This document shows, one piece after another, positions 26,789 to 36,233 of a DNA stretch of 64,000 bases; within the stretch, counting starts at the first letter, position 1; each line of letters begins with the position of its first letter. Source of the DNA: Formosa sp. L2A11 (lineage in GTDB: Bacteria; Bacteroidota; Bacteroidia; Flavobacteriales; Flavobacteriaceae). Position numbers and translations under genes: made by a program. The stretch spans positions 558,001 through 622,000 of the forward strand of contig NZ_CP047028.1 of NCBI RefSeq assembly GCF_009796865.1, read 5' to 3'. The notes under the pieces were generated by a model. It was given only the letters and a program-made list of their open reading frames with translations. It did no database searches and was not told the origin of the DNA.

Positions 26789-27781
26789 ATGAAACTATTC
26801 AAATCAAAGTCAGCATTAATCATAGCCGTATTACTACTAACACAACTATCGTATTCTCAAGTTTACAAAGATCAATTTGCACACACATTTTCTATTGTAG
26901 CACGAGATGTAAAAACAGGAGAAATGGCCGTTGGTGTACAGAGTCATTGGTTTAATGTAGGCAGTATTGTGGCTTGGGGAAAATCTGGAGTTGGTGTGGT
27001 TGCCACACAATCGTTTGTTAATCCTTCTTATGGACCAGAAGGATTAGAATTAATACAAAACGGAACAACTGCTAAAGCGGCTTTAAAAACTTTAGTTGAA
27101 AAAGATGAAGGTCGAGATTTTAGACAAGTAGCGATGTTAGATGTTAATGGAAATGTAGATGCATTTACGGGAGCTAATTGTGTAGAATCTGCACATCAAA
27201 TTATAGGTGATAATTTTTCTGTTCAGGCAAATATGATGTTAAACGACAATGTCGTACCTGCCATGGAAAAGGCTTTTAAGACAAATAGTAATTTACCTTT
27301 AGCAGAACGTGTTATTAAAGTTTTACAAGCTGCACAGGCTGCTGGAGGAGATATTCGTGGCAGACAATCGGCTGCACTTATTGTTGTTGGCCCTGAATTG
27401 ATAGAAAACTCTTGGGAAGATAAATTAGTAGACTTAAATGTTGAAGATAGCGACGAACCTATAGAAGAATTAGACCGCTTACTAAAGCTACATAATGCTT
27501 ATAATTTTATGAATGAAGGCGATTTGGCTGTAGAGCATGGCGATATGGATAAAGCAATGAAAGCTTATGGAACTGCACAAAGTATGTTTCCTAAAAATTT
27601 AGAAATGAAATACTGGACAGCAATTGCAATGGCTAATTCAGGACAGTTAGATGAAGCGTTACCTATATTTAAATCTATTTTTGAAAAAGATAACAACTGG
27701 AGAACCATGACAAAACGTTTAACAAAACCAGGGCTTTTAACCGTTTCGGAAACAGATTTAAATCGTATTTTAAATCTCTAA
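26789..27781 (+). CDS. secreted DUF1028 protein with C-terminal TPR-like region
   Basis: A 330-residue protein with a cleavable signal peptide (ends about LSYSQ, residue 24). The DUF1028 domain (about 32-225) opens HTFSIVARDVKTGEMAVGVQSHWFNVG and includes VVATQSFVNPSYGPEGLELI and the late GGDIRGRQSAALIVV. DUF1028 is related to Ntn-hydrolases. The C-terminal ~100 residues (FMNEGDLAVEHGDMDKAMKAYGTAQSMFPKNLEMKYW) look like two TPR units. It should be periplasmic. Function unknown. A strong bidirectional terminator follows. Confidence 0.9.
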   Translation: MKLFKSKSALIIAVLLLTQLSYSQVYKDQFAHTFSIVARDVKTGEMAVGVQSHWFNVGSIVAWGKSGVGVVATQSFVNPSYGPEGLELIQNGTTAKAALKTLVEKDEGRDFRQVAMLDVNGNVDAFTGANCVESAHQIIGDNFSVQANMMLNDNVVPAMEKAFKTNSNLPLAERVIKVLQAAQAAGGDIRGRQSAALIVVGPELIENSWEDKLVDLNVEDSDEPIEELDRLLKLHNAYNFMNEGDLAVEHGDMDKAMKAYGTAQSMFPKNLEMKYWTAIAMANSGQLDEALPIFKSIFEKDNNWRTMTKRLTKPGLLTVSETDLNRILNL

Positions 27782-27802
27782 ACTCTATTTTACTAATAAA
27801 AT

Positions 27803-27841
27803 AAAAGCCTCCGTTATTATAATAATAACGGAGGCTTTTTA
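27803..27841. terminator. bidirectional terminator between DUF1028 and dsbD-like genes
   Basis: Stem AAGCCTCCGTTATTA and its complement, with T-tracts on both strands, between convergent genes. Confidence 0.85.
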
Positions 27842-27872
27842 TATTTAAAAGAAATCTTGCATAGAAAATTTT

Positions 27873-29870
27873 CTATTTTTTAAATTTAAGAACACCTTCT
27901 TTTAACCAGTTTTTATATAATGTAGCATCTGGAAGATAAGCCACAGGCTCTACTAATTTTTCTTCGTCATGATCTATAATCACATAAAAAGGTTGCGAAT
28001 TAGATTTGTACTTAATGGTTTGCATCTCACTCCATTTTTGCCCAATGTATTTCAGTTTTTTTCCCGGTTTTAATTGAGAATCTACAACATCTCCTTCTGC
28101 TAACGGTCGTTTATCATCTACATATAAAGAGATTAAAACCACATCGTTTTTCAAGATGCTTAAAACACTTGGTTCTGGCCAAACGTTTTGTTCCATCTTT
28201 CTACAATTTACACAAGCCCAACCTGTAAAATCTAGCATAATAGGCTTTCCTACTTTTTTAGCATAAGCAACACCTTTATCATAATCGTTAAATGCCATAA
28301 TATCGTGTGGCGCTAATAAATGTGCACCTTCAGGTAACTCGCCATGAGTATCTGTACTTGCAAAGCCTCCTACTTTAGAAAAACCAACACCATAAGGAGA
28401 TTCGCTATATTCTTGTGGTGGCGGGAATGCACTAATAATGTTTAAAGGTGCGCCCCAAAGTCCAGGAATCATATAAATTGTAAAGGATAACACGATAAGA
28501 CCTAAACTTAATCTTCCTACAGAAATATGAGGCAAAGGAGAATCGTGTGGTAATTGTATTTTTCCGAATAAATAAAATACTAATGTTCCAAACACAGCAA
28601 TCCAAATCGCAATAAACACTTCTCGTTCTAAAATATGAAGTTGCAGTACTAAATCTGCATTCGATAAAAATTTAAAAGCTAAAGCCAGTTCTAAAAATCC
28701 TAAAACAACTTTTACTGTATTTAACCAACCTCCAGATTTTGGTAAAGAATTTAACCAACCCGGAAATGCTGCAAACAATGCAAATGGTAAAGCAATAGCT
28801 AACGAAAATCCGAACATTCCAATAATTGGAGCAATTCCTCCTTTAGAAGCAGATTCTACTAAAAGTGTGCCTACAATAGGTCCTGTACAAGAAAAAGAGA
28901 CTATTGCTAAAGCTAAAGCCATAAAGAAAATCCCTACTAAACCACCACGATCGGCTTGAGAATCTACTTTATTTGCCCAAGAATTTGGCAATACAATTTC
29001 GAAAGCACCTAAAAAAGAGACTGCAAATACAACTAATAAGATAAAGAAAATAACGTTAAACCATACATTTGTAGACAATGCATTTAAAGCACTTGCACCA
29101 AAAATTCCAGTTACCGCACTTCCTAACAATACATAAATAACTATAATACTAACCCCGTAAATAATCGCATTTTTAATTCCAGCAGCTTTGTTTTTACTTT
29201 GCTTGGTAAAGAAGCTCACCGTCATAGGAATCATAGGGAACACGCATGGCGTTAACAAGGCTGCAAACCCTGATAAGAATGCGATAAAAAAGATAGACCA
29301 AAGTCCTTTATTAGTTGCCGATGATTCTTCTTTTTCAATATGTTTTTCTGAAATTTTTACTGGTGTTTCTTTTGCATTTCCTGCAACAGCTGTTGTTGTA
29401 CTGGCTGATGTTACCGCATTATTTTCTTCTAAAATAAATTCTAATTCAACTTCTGTTGGCGGCATACATTGCGTATCATCACAAACCATGTATTCTACAA
29501 AGCCTTCAACCTTATTTATTGCAGAAGATACTTTTATAAGTTGCTCAAATTGTGCTTGACCTTCAAAAAACTTAATCTGCATTTCGAAAACAGGATCGAA
29601 TATGGTACGTCCTTTTCCTTCTAAAGTATTACCTTCTAAAGAAAATGTTTCTTCAGAATTATCGTAAATAAAGGTTGTTGGAATTGGGCCGTTTTCGGGT
29701 ACAAATTGCGCGTATAAATGCCAACTTGTATCTATGTCTGCAGTTGAAATTAACTTATATTCTGTATCTGATATTTTTTCTACGGAAGTAGACCATTTTA
29801 CGGGGTCTAAAATTTGAGAAAACCCAGATAGACTTATTGTAAATAAAAGGGCAAAAAGAATATGCTTCAT
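27873..29870 (-). CDS. DsbD-type thiol:disulfide interchange protein
   Basis: This 665-residue protein carries reducing power across the inner membrane. In order: a signal peptide; an N-terminal DsbD-alpha-like domain with the Cys pair CDDTQC (130-135); a central membrane domain of about eight helices with Cys in LLTPCVFPMIP and FSCTGPIVGT; and a C-terminal thioredoxin-like domain with ACVNCRKME (CxxC about 553-556). All three redox pairs are present, so it should transfer electrons from cytosolic thioredoxin to periplasmic partners. The likely partners are cytochrome c maturation or disulfide isomerases. Monocistronic. Confidence 0.94.
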   Translation of the reverse strand: MKHILFALLFTISLSGFSQILDPVKWSTSVEKISDTEYKLISTADIDTSWHLYAQFVPENGPIPTTFIYDNSEETFSLEGNTLEGKGRTIFDPVFEMQIKFFEGQAQFEQLIKVSSAINKVEGFVEYMVCDDTQCMPPTEVELEFILEENNAVTSASTTTAVAGNAKETPVKISEKHIEKEESSATNKGLWSIFFIAFLSGFAALLTPCVFPMIPMTVSFFTKQSKNKAAGIKNAIIYGVSIIVIYVLLGSAVTGIFGASALNALSTNVWFNVIFFILLVVFAVSFLGAFEIVLPNSWANKVDSQADRGGLVGIFFMALALAIVSFSCTGPIVGTLLVESASKGGIAPIIGMFGFSLAIALPFALFAAFPGWLNSLPKSGGWLNTVKVVLGFLELALAFKFLSNADLVLQLHILEREVFIAIWIAVFGTLVFYLFGKIQLPHDSPLPHISVGRLSLGLIVLSFTIYMIPGLWGAPLNIISAFPPPQEYSESPYGVGFSKVGGFASTDTHGELPEGAHLLAPHDIMAFNDYDKGVAYAKKVGKPIMLDFTGWACVNCRKMEQNVWPEPSVLSILKNDVVLISLYVDDKRPLAEGDVVDSQLKPGKKLKYIGQKWSEMQTIKYKSNSQPFYVIIDHDEEKLVEPVAYLPDATLYKNWLKEGVLKFKK

Positions 29871-30165
29871 AGCAAATGAAAATTATATGGGATTGATTTA
29901 TTATTCTTAAAATAATTAGTTTTAGTTTTTCAACATCTTACAAATATACGTTGCCTATTAAAAAATCATTCAATTCTTAGAAAACTATTAACGTAAATCT
30001 ATAAAACCAGTCCGAATTAATAGAAAATTATTTAGTATAAAATTAAAATAGCTCTTAAAACACTTCTATACTGTCGTAATTAAATCAGGTTTACTTTCAA
30101 TTAATCTATAAAATTTCCCTAAAATTTTATAGCTTTCAATATGCAACGGTAAACACTTCTTAAGA

Positions 30166-31041
30166 CTACGTTTTCTGTGCTTTTCTAAAAGCCTTAATTG
30201 TTGTTCCCTTGTGTCTTTTATAAAATTTATTGATATGACTTTCGTCTATAAAACCAAATTCGTCTACCAATTCTGTAATCCTTTTATCACTATATGTTAA
30301 TCTATGCTCAATAAGTTTTATTTTATAATTAGCCAGATAGTTTTTATAGTTTTCACCAGATTGATGTTTAAAATAGCTGCTAAAATAATTTGGAGAAATA
30401 CCAAAAGCTTCACTAACCACCTGAGTTCTTAATAATACAGGGTTATATATATTATGTTCGACATAGGTCAGGATACTCTCAAATTTATTATCTACCTTTT
30501 CTGTAAATCCGTGTGGTTTTTTCTCAGAAATATTTCGCGCAGCAATTACGGTTAAAGCATTAATGTAATGCAAGTTTAAATCTTGATGGTATAATTTTTT
30601 TTCTTCTAAACTTATAATTAAGGAATCTGCAAGATGTTTAATAAGTACTTTATCTGAACTATTAGTAATTATAGTACCAGAAATCTGACTAGAAGAAAAT
30701 AGCAACTCCTCGAGATAATCTATGGTTTTCCATCTGTAATCCCTAACATAAGATAAATGCACTTTCATTATTAAAAACTCAGTTTCTCCATTTAACTCAA
30801 AATAATTTTCCTTATCCGGAGTTAAAAGCACCAAATAATCTTCTTGAAAAGGAATAGAATTGCCACTGTAATTATGAACGCCGTTTCCTGAAATAACATA
30901 AACAAACTGAAAAAAGTTTAAATATTTTTTCACTTCCCATTTCTCTGTTTTAAGATAATAGGCTTCTACCGCTTCATATTTCGGATCTTTAATCATAATT
31001 GAAAAGTACAGTTTTATAAAAGAAATATACCTATTTAGCAC
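30166..31041 (-). CDS. AraC family transcriptional regulator
   Basis: A protein of up to 291 residues. An internal ATG at residue 16 (30996) gives a tidier N-terminus (MIKDPKYEAVEAYYL) and may be the true start. The N-terminal cupin-like sensing domain includes FFQFVYVISGNGVHNYSG. The C-terminal AraC double HTH spans about 185-288 (FESILTYVEHNIYNP, VVSEAFGISPNYFSSYFKHQSG, ITELVDEFGFIDESHINKFYKRHKG). It is divergent from the deaminase gene with 180 bases between, so it could regulate purine salvage or itself; this is only positional. Confidence 0.92.
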   Translation of the reverse strand: MLNRYISFIKLYFSIMIKDPKYEAVEAYYLKTEKWEVKKYLNFFQFVYVISGNGVHNYSGNSIPFQEDYLVLLTPDKENYFELNGETEFLIMKVHLSYVRDYRWKTIDYLEELLFSSSQISGTIITNSSDKVLIKHLADSLIISLEEKKLYHQDLNLHYINALTVIAARNISEKKPHGFTEKVDNKFESILTYVEHNIYNPVLLRTQVVSEAFGISPNYFSSYFKHQSGENYKNYLANYKIKLIEHRLTYSDKRITELVDEFGFIDESHINKFYKRHKGTTIKAFRKAQKT

Positions 31042-31221
31042 TGATTTTTGTCTCTAAATTTGCCAGAAGTTAAAGCGTTGTTCTATAAGCTTAAAAAAAT
31101 CTTCAGAAAAAATAGAAAGATAATAAACTGAACAGCGGAACAAAACGTAAGATTAAACAACATTAAATTAACCTGAATAATACGCACAAATCGTATATTA
31201 AACTTCGAAATAATACATTAT

Positions 31222-32244
31222 ATGAAATCATCTGAACTAAAAAGCATCATACAAGGCATTCCTAAAACAGAATTACACTTACATATTGAAGGAAGTTTTG
31301 AGCCAGAATTAATGTTCGAAATAGCAAAAAGAAACAACATTACTTTAGATTATGACTCTGTTGAATCTCTAAAGAAAGCATACAAATTTAATAACCTTCA
31401 AGAATTTTTAGATATTTATTACTTAGGTGCAAAGGTATTGCTTCATGAACAAGATTTTTTCGATTTAACGTGGGCATACTTAACAAAAGTACACAGCCAG
31501 AACGTCGTGCATGTTGAAGTATTTTTCGATCCGCAAACACATACAGACAGAGGCGTTCCTTTTGATGTTGTTATAAACGGAATTAAAAGAGCCCTTGAAA
31601 AAGGTAAAGATGAATTAAACATCTCTTACAAGCTTATCATGTCTTATTTACGCCATTTAAGCGAAGAAGATGCGTTTAAAACATTAGAGGAAGCTATTCC
31701 TTTTAAACATTGGATTGATGGTGTTGGCTTAGATTCTTCTGAAGTTGGAAACCCACCAAGTAAATTTATTAATGTCTTTGAAGCTTCTGCTAAACACGGC
31801 TTTAAATTGGTCGCACATGCTGGAGAAGAAGGTCCTGTAGAATATATCTGGGAAGCTCTAGACCATTTAAAAATAGACAGAATAGATCACGGAAACCGTT
31901 GTTTGGATGATGATAAATTGGTGCAAAAATTAATTAAAGACAAGATAGCTTTAACCTTATGCCCATTGAGTAATCTAGAACTTAAAGTGATCCAGAAATT
32001 AGAAGATCATAATATTGCAGAGATACTAGATAGAGGTATTATGGCAACAATTAATTCTGACGATCCTGCCTATTTTGGAGGATATATGAATGAGAATTAT
32101 TATGAAACAGCTAAAGTCTTAAATTTAAATACAAATCAATTAAAGCAATTAGCCATTAATGGTTTTGAAGCCAGTTGGTTGAGTCCTGAAGATAAAGAAA
32201 AACATATATTAACAGTAAAAAACTATTTTAGTTCTCTAAACTAA
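31222..32244 (+). CDS. adenosine/adenine deaminase family protein, probably adenine deaminase
   Basis: A 340-residue amidohydrolase. Metal and catalytic motifs are all present: TELHLHIEG (metal His pair about 18-20), LVAHAGEEGP (His and Glu), RIDHGNR, and INSDDPAYFGG (metal Asp). The sequence after the first motif (EPELMFEIAKRN, YKFNNLQEFLDIYY, PQTHTDRGVPF) resembles the bacterial branch exemplified by Pseudomonas PA0148, which I recall was shown to act on adenine and not adenosine. I therefore favour adenine to hypoxanthine. Cytosolic purine salvage role. The divergent AraC gene is a candidate regulator. Confidence 0.9.
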   Translation: MKSSELKSIIQGIPKTELHLHIEGSFEPELMFEIAKRNNITLDYDSVESLKKAYKFNNLQEFLDIYYLGAKVLLHEQDFFDLTWAYLTKVHSQNVVHVEVFFDPQTHTDRGVPFDVVINGIKRALEKGKDELNISYKLIMSYLRHLSEEDAFKTLEEAIPFKHWIDGVGLDSSEVGNPPSKFINVFEASAKHGFKLVAHAGEEGPVEYIWEALDHLKIDRIDHGNRCLDDDKLVQKLIKDKIALTLCPLSNLELKVIQKLEDHNIAEILDRGIMATINSDDPAYFGGYMNENYYETAKVLNLNTNQLKQLAINGFEASWLSPEDKEKHILTVKNYFSSLN

Positions 32245-32397
32245 TTAATAAAATACATTATGAATTTTAGGGAGTTGTTTAAAATCATTGCTGATAATAT
32301 ATCCAACTCCCCTCAATTCGGCTATTAAACAAAACATCTGTTTTAAGTCACTCAATTCGGGTTTACTTTTTTCTTTTAAATTGTAATGTACAATAGC

Positions 32398-34665
32398 TTA
32401 GTTTACTCCTATTTTAATAGTTGAAGACATACTATTTGATCCATTTCCAACATAAATAATATAATCTCCTTTTTCTAGATTCCAATCAGCAATTGTTTCA
32501 TCGTAAAAGGCCAAATCGTTTGGATGTATTATGATAGAAAAGTCTTTATTAGCTCCGCTTTCAATATTAATTTTCTGAAATCCTTTCAACTCTTTTAAAG
32601 CCCGTTTAACTTTAGATTCTGGTTTACCTACATAAACTTGCACAACTTCTTTACCATCTACATTTCCTGTATTAGAAACCTTTCCTGACACTATAATCTC
32701 ATCAGTTTTAGCATACTTTTTTTTATCGGTTTTTACATTGCTAATTTTAAACGAGGTATAAGACAGTCCTTCACCAAAGGCAAATTGAGGTTCAATTTTT
32801 TTAGTATCGTGCCAGCGGTAACCCACTAATATATCTTCTTTATAGTATTGGTTTATACTATCTCCCGGATAAGAAAGTTCGCCAAAAGCATGAGCTGCAT
32901 TATCTTCTAACTTTTTAGGAAAAGAAAACGGTAATTTACCCGACGGATTTACATCTCCACTAACAACATCTGCAATAGCATGTCCAGCTTCACTACCTAA
33001 ATACCAAGCCTGCATAAGCCCTTTTACTTTTGGTAACCACGGCATTTCTACAGCATTACCACTAATTAAAATAACACCAAGGTTAGAATTCACTTTTAAA
33101 ATGCTATTTAACAGCTCATTTTGATTGAAAGGCAATCCATAACTTTGTCTATCTGCTCCTTCACAATCTTGAAAATGATTTTTATTTAAACCACCAACAA
33201 ACAAAACAACATCTGCTTTTGAAGCAGCTTCAATTGCTTCTTGTTCAAGTTTTTTTGCATCTAAATCTGAAGGAATTACACGCCCGTATGCAGAAGGACC
33301 AGATGCATAACCTAACGCATGAATTATAGTCGCGTTTTTAAAACGAGCTTTAATGCCTTGAAGCGGACTTATCTCTGATTTTGCTTTTAATTCTGAAGAG
33401 CCCCCACCAAGCGTCATACTTTTGGTAGCATTTTCACCTATAACAGCTATTGTTAATTTTTTACTTGGACTGATAGGGAAAAAATTATTGTCGTTTTTTA
33501 ATAACACAATACCTTCTGTAGCGACTTCTCTTGCTACATCTAAATGTTCTATATTATTTATACGTCCAAATGATTTATTTGGATTCATACTTGTTCTAAG
33601 CATTAAACGCAAAATCCGTTTAACTTTATCATTTAAATAGTCTTCACTAACTTCTTTGTTTTTTAAAAGTTTTAAAAACGGATTAGCTAAATAATAACTA
33701 TCGTAAGCATTTTTTGTACTTGTTGTTAAACCATTGGTTCCTGTTCCCATTTCAATATCTAAACCATTAAAAATGGCTTCTTTTGTATTGTGAGCACCTC
33801 CCCAATCTGTAATTACAGCGCCATCAAATTGCCAATCTTCTTTTAAAATTTTATTGAGAAGTAATTGATTATGACAACAATATTGTCCTCTAAATTGATT
33901 GTATGCTCCCATAATAGACCATACATTTCCTTTTTCAACGGCAGCTTTAAAAGCAGGTAAATAAATCTCATATAAAGCGCGATCACTCACTTCAACATTT
34001 ATATGATCTCTCCATAATTCTTGATTATTTAAAGCAAAATGTTTTACACAAGCAGCGACTCCATTTTCTTGTACACCCTGAATATATGGCACTACCATTA
34101 TTGAGGCTAAATACGGATCTTCTCCCATGTACTCAAAATTTCTACCGTTTAAAGGCGTCCGGTAAATATTTACTCCAGGACCTAGCAACACATCTTTTTT
34201 TCGGTAACGCGCTTCTTCTCCAACGTTAATACCATAATCTTTAGATAGCTTTGGATTAAATGTTGCCGCTAAACATGTTAATGCAGGGAATGCAGTGATA
34301 GAATCATTTGTCCAATTTGCATACTCCCAATTATCCCAATTAAGTTCACTTCTTACACCATGCGGACCATCGGACATCCATAATTCAGGAATCCCTATAC
34401 GTTCTACACCAGGCGTACTAAATTTAGATTGCGCATGGCACATGGCCACTTTTTCTTCTAATGTTAATAAGGTTATAATACTATCTATTTTTATTTCTAT
34501 GTTTTCATCACTTACTTTCTGAGCATTTAGCATCGTTATACTGCAAAAGATTACAAAGACACTTAAGAGAATATTTTTTTTAATACAACACATATCATTA
34601 ATGATTTGATTCTTAAAAAGAAGACAAAAGGCAGTATTACCAATAGAATACCGCCCTTTCTCCAA
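32398..34665 (-). CDS. glycoside hydrolase family 3 beta-glucosidase, periplasmic
   Basis: The open frame has 755 codons. The ATG at residue 25 (34593) is the better start, because it puts a signal peptide (CCIKKNILLSVFVIF, cleavage after LNAQ) at the terminus. The order is: the GH3 TIM barrel with the nucleophile Asp in VITDWGGAH (about residue 287 of the long frame), the GH3 C-terminal alpha/beta domain (GGSSELKAKSEISPLQGI region), and a fibronectin III-like end (about 645-755). It should release glucose from non-reducing ends in the periplasm. Last gene of the susCD-GH3 block, 25 bases (or 97 from the inner start) after susD. Confidence 0.93.
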   Translation of the reverse strand: MEKGRYSIGNTAFCLLFKNQIINDMCCIKKNILLSVFVIFCSITMLNAQKVSDENIEIKIDSIITLLTLEEKVAMCHAQSKFSTPGVERIGIPELWMSDGPHGVRSELNWDNWEYANWTNDSITAFPALTCLAATFNPKLSKDYGINVGEEARYRKKDVLLGPGVNIYRTPLNGRNFEYMGEDPYLASIMVVPYIQGVQENGVAACVKHFALNNQELWRDHINVEVSDRALYEIYLPAFKAAVEKGNVWSIMGAYNQFRGQYCCHNQLLLNKILKEDWQFDGAVITDWGGAHNTKEAIFNGLDIEMGTGTNGLTTSTKNAYDSYYLANPFLKLLKNKEVSEDYLNDKVKRILRLMLRTSMNPNKSFGRINNIEHLDVAREVATEGIVLLKNDNNFFPISPSKKLTIAVIGENATKSMTLGGGSSELKAKSEISPLQGIKARFKNATIIHALGYASGPSAYGRVIPSDLDAKKLEQEAIEAASKADVVLFVGGLNKNHFQDCEGADRQSYGLPFNQNELLNSILKVNSNLGVILISGNAVEMPWLPKVKGLMQAWYLGSEAGHAIADVVSGDVNPSGKLPFSFPKKLEDNAAHAFGELSYPGDSINQYYKEDILVGYRWHDTKKIEPQFAFGEGLSYTSFKISNVKTDKKKYAKTDEIIVSGKVSNTGNVDGKEVVQVYVGKPESKVKRALKELKGFQKINIESGANKDFSIIIHPNDLAFYDETIADWNLEKGDYIIYVGNGSNSMSSTIKIGVN

Positions 34666-34690
34666 ACAAAACTAATTACTAACTTTTTTA

Positions 34691-36211
34691 TTAATATCCA
34701 GGGTTTTGATCTTCTTGATTAATTAACGTATTTCTACTTATTTCATTAGATGGAATAGGGAAAACTTCATTTTTAGAGGTGTAACCTAAACTTGACAATT
34801 CACTTTCTGCTAATCCCCAACGTACTAAATCCCAAAAACGTTGTCCTTCAAAAGCTAATTCTAATTCTCTTTCCTTTACAATAGCATCAAAAAGAGCTGT
34901 TCCAGTAGCTGTAACATCGGGAAGGTTAGCTCTGTTTCTAACTTTATTTAATTCTATTAAAGCTTTAGAGTCTTCATTATTTTTATGATAAGATTCAGCA
35001 GCCATTAATAATACGTCTGCATATCTTAAAAGTCTCCAATTAATACCGAAATTCAACTCCGTTGTTGGTCCAGCAGTATCTTCAGGTCTTGTAGTATATT
35101 TTAATCTCAAATAACCTTCATAGTCATGAATTCCTGTATCTGGAGGATAAACATTACCACCTGCGGCTATTAAATCTGCTTCCGATATTAATGTAGCATT
35201 CTTACGAGTAACGTCGCCTGCTTCTTCAAATGCTGTACCTATTTTAGATGTAGGTAAATTGAATCCCCATCCGTTAGCTACTCCAATAGCCGCAACATCA
35301 AAAATGCCGTCTCTAGGTCCCATTAATTCTGCATGAATATTACTTTCTGGACGCCCTCCCCAAGGGAAATCGTCCCAGCTATAAGCCTCTGTACTTACAT
35401 ATGTTAATTCTATTAAAGACTCCATACCGTTTTCAGAACTAGAGCTCCATACGTCCGCAAAATTTGGTTCCAAATCAAAAGCTTGAGATGAAATCACTTT
35501 TTCAAATTCATTAGCCGCTAAATCATATTTTTCTTGAAATAAATAAACTTTACCTAATACAGCTTCGGCAGCTTCTTTTGAAATTCTGAAAGGTTGTGCT
35601 ATGGCATATCTTTCTGGTAAGCCATTAATAGCATCAGCTAAATCGTTTTCGATCTGTGCATAAACTTCACTTTTAGTAGATCTAGCTAATGCAAATTCAT
35701 CAATAGATGTTGGTGTTGAAATTCTTAAAGGTACTCCACCATATAGAGTGACTAATTCTAAATAGCTATACGCTCGTAAAAATTTAGCTTCAGCAATAAA
35801 TTTATCTTTTGTAGTTAGTTCAGAAATTTCTAATTTTTCAATTAAGACATTTGCTAAACCTATTGTTTTATAATACCCTTCCCAAACACCTGTAATTACT
35901 GGATTATCGGCAACATACTCAAAATCATCAAGTTGTTGTAATGCGGGTTGATCTCCGATAGTACTTCCTGCATTTGCAATATCTCCTGGTAATATTTTTA
36001 TAAAGAAGGCACTATTCCAGTCTCTATTATAATTCCATGCCATAAGGTCGTAAATACCATATATTACAGATTCTGCCTCTGCATCGGTAGATAAAAAATC
36101 GACTTCATTAACCTTCCCTATAGGTTCTACTTCAGTAAAATCACTGCTACAAGAGCTGTAATTAAAAAGGATTAGTATACCTAGTATTATTATTTTTATA
36201 TACGTTTTCAT
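34691..36211 (-). CDS. RagB/SusD family nutrient-uptake outer membrane lipoprotein
   Basis: A 506-residue surface glycan-binding partner of SusC. The signal ends in a lipobox-like YSSCSS (Cys about 21). A RagB/SusD N-terminal helical TPR region includes AEAKFLRAYSYLELVTLYGGVPL (about 142-164), then the ligand loop region. The C-terminus has NKVRNRANLPDV and KERELELAFEGQRFWDLVRWG, strongly conserved in SusD proteins. It lies 22 bases after the susC stop codon, so they are cotranscribed. It caps the SusC barrel and supplies the glycan. Confidence 0.95.
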   Translation of the reverse strand: MKTYIKIIILGILILFNYSSCSSDFTEVEPIGKVNEVDFLSTDAEAESVIYGIYDLMAWNYNRDWNSAFFIKILPGDIANAGSTIGDQPALQQLDDFEYVADNPVITGVWEGYYKTIGLANVLIEKLEISELTTKDKFIAEAKFLRAYSYLELVTLYGGVPLRISTPTSIDEFALARSTKSEVYAQIENDLADAINGLPERYAIAQPFRISKEAAEAVLGKVYLFQEKYDLAANEFEKVISSQAFDLEPNFADVWSSSSENGMESLIELTYVSTEAYSWDDFPWGGRPESNIHAELMGPRDGIFDVAAIGVANGWGFNLPTSKIGTAFEEAGDVTRKNATLISEADLIAAGGNVYPPDTGIHDYEGYLRLKYTTRPEDTAGPTTELNFGINWRLLRYADVLLMAAESYHKNNEDSKALIELNKVRNRANLPDVTATGTALFDAIVKERELELAFEGQRFWDLVRWGLAESELSSLGYTSKNEVFPIPSNEISRNTLINQEDQNPGY

Positions 36212-36233
36212 TTTTTAATAATTTAAATTAAGA

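Noticed and set aside
30106-30132. AT-rich 11-bp hairpin downstream of the AraC gene
   Set aside because: Stem is almost only A/T with weak T-run; too little stability to call a terminator.
32312-32360. Two copies of CTCAATTCGG 39 bases apart between add and GH3
   Set aside because: Only 10 bases, located between convergent genes, so not a likely operator; chance or minor duplication.
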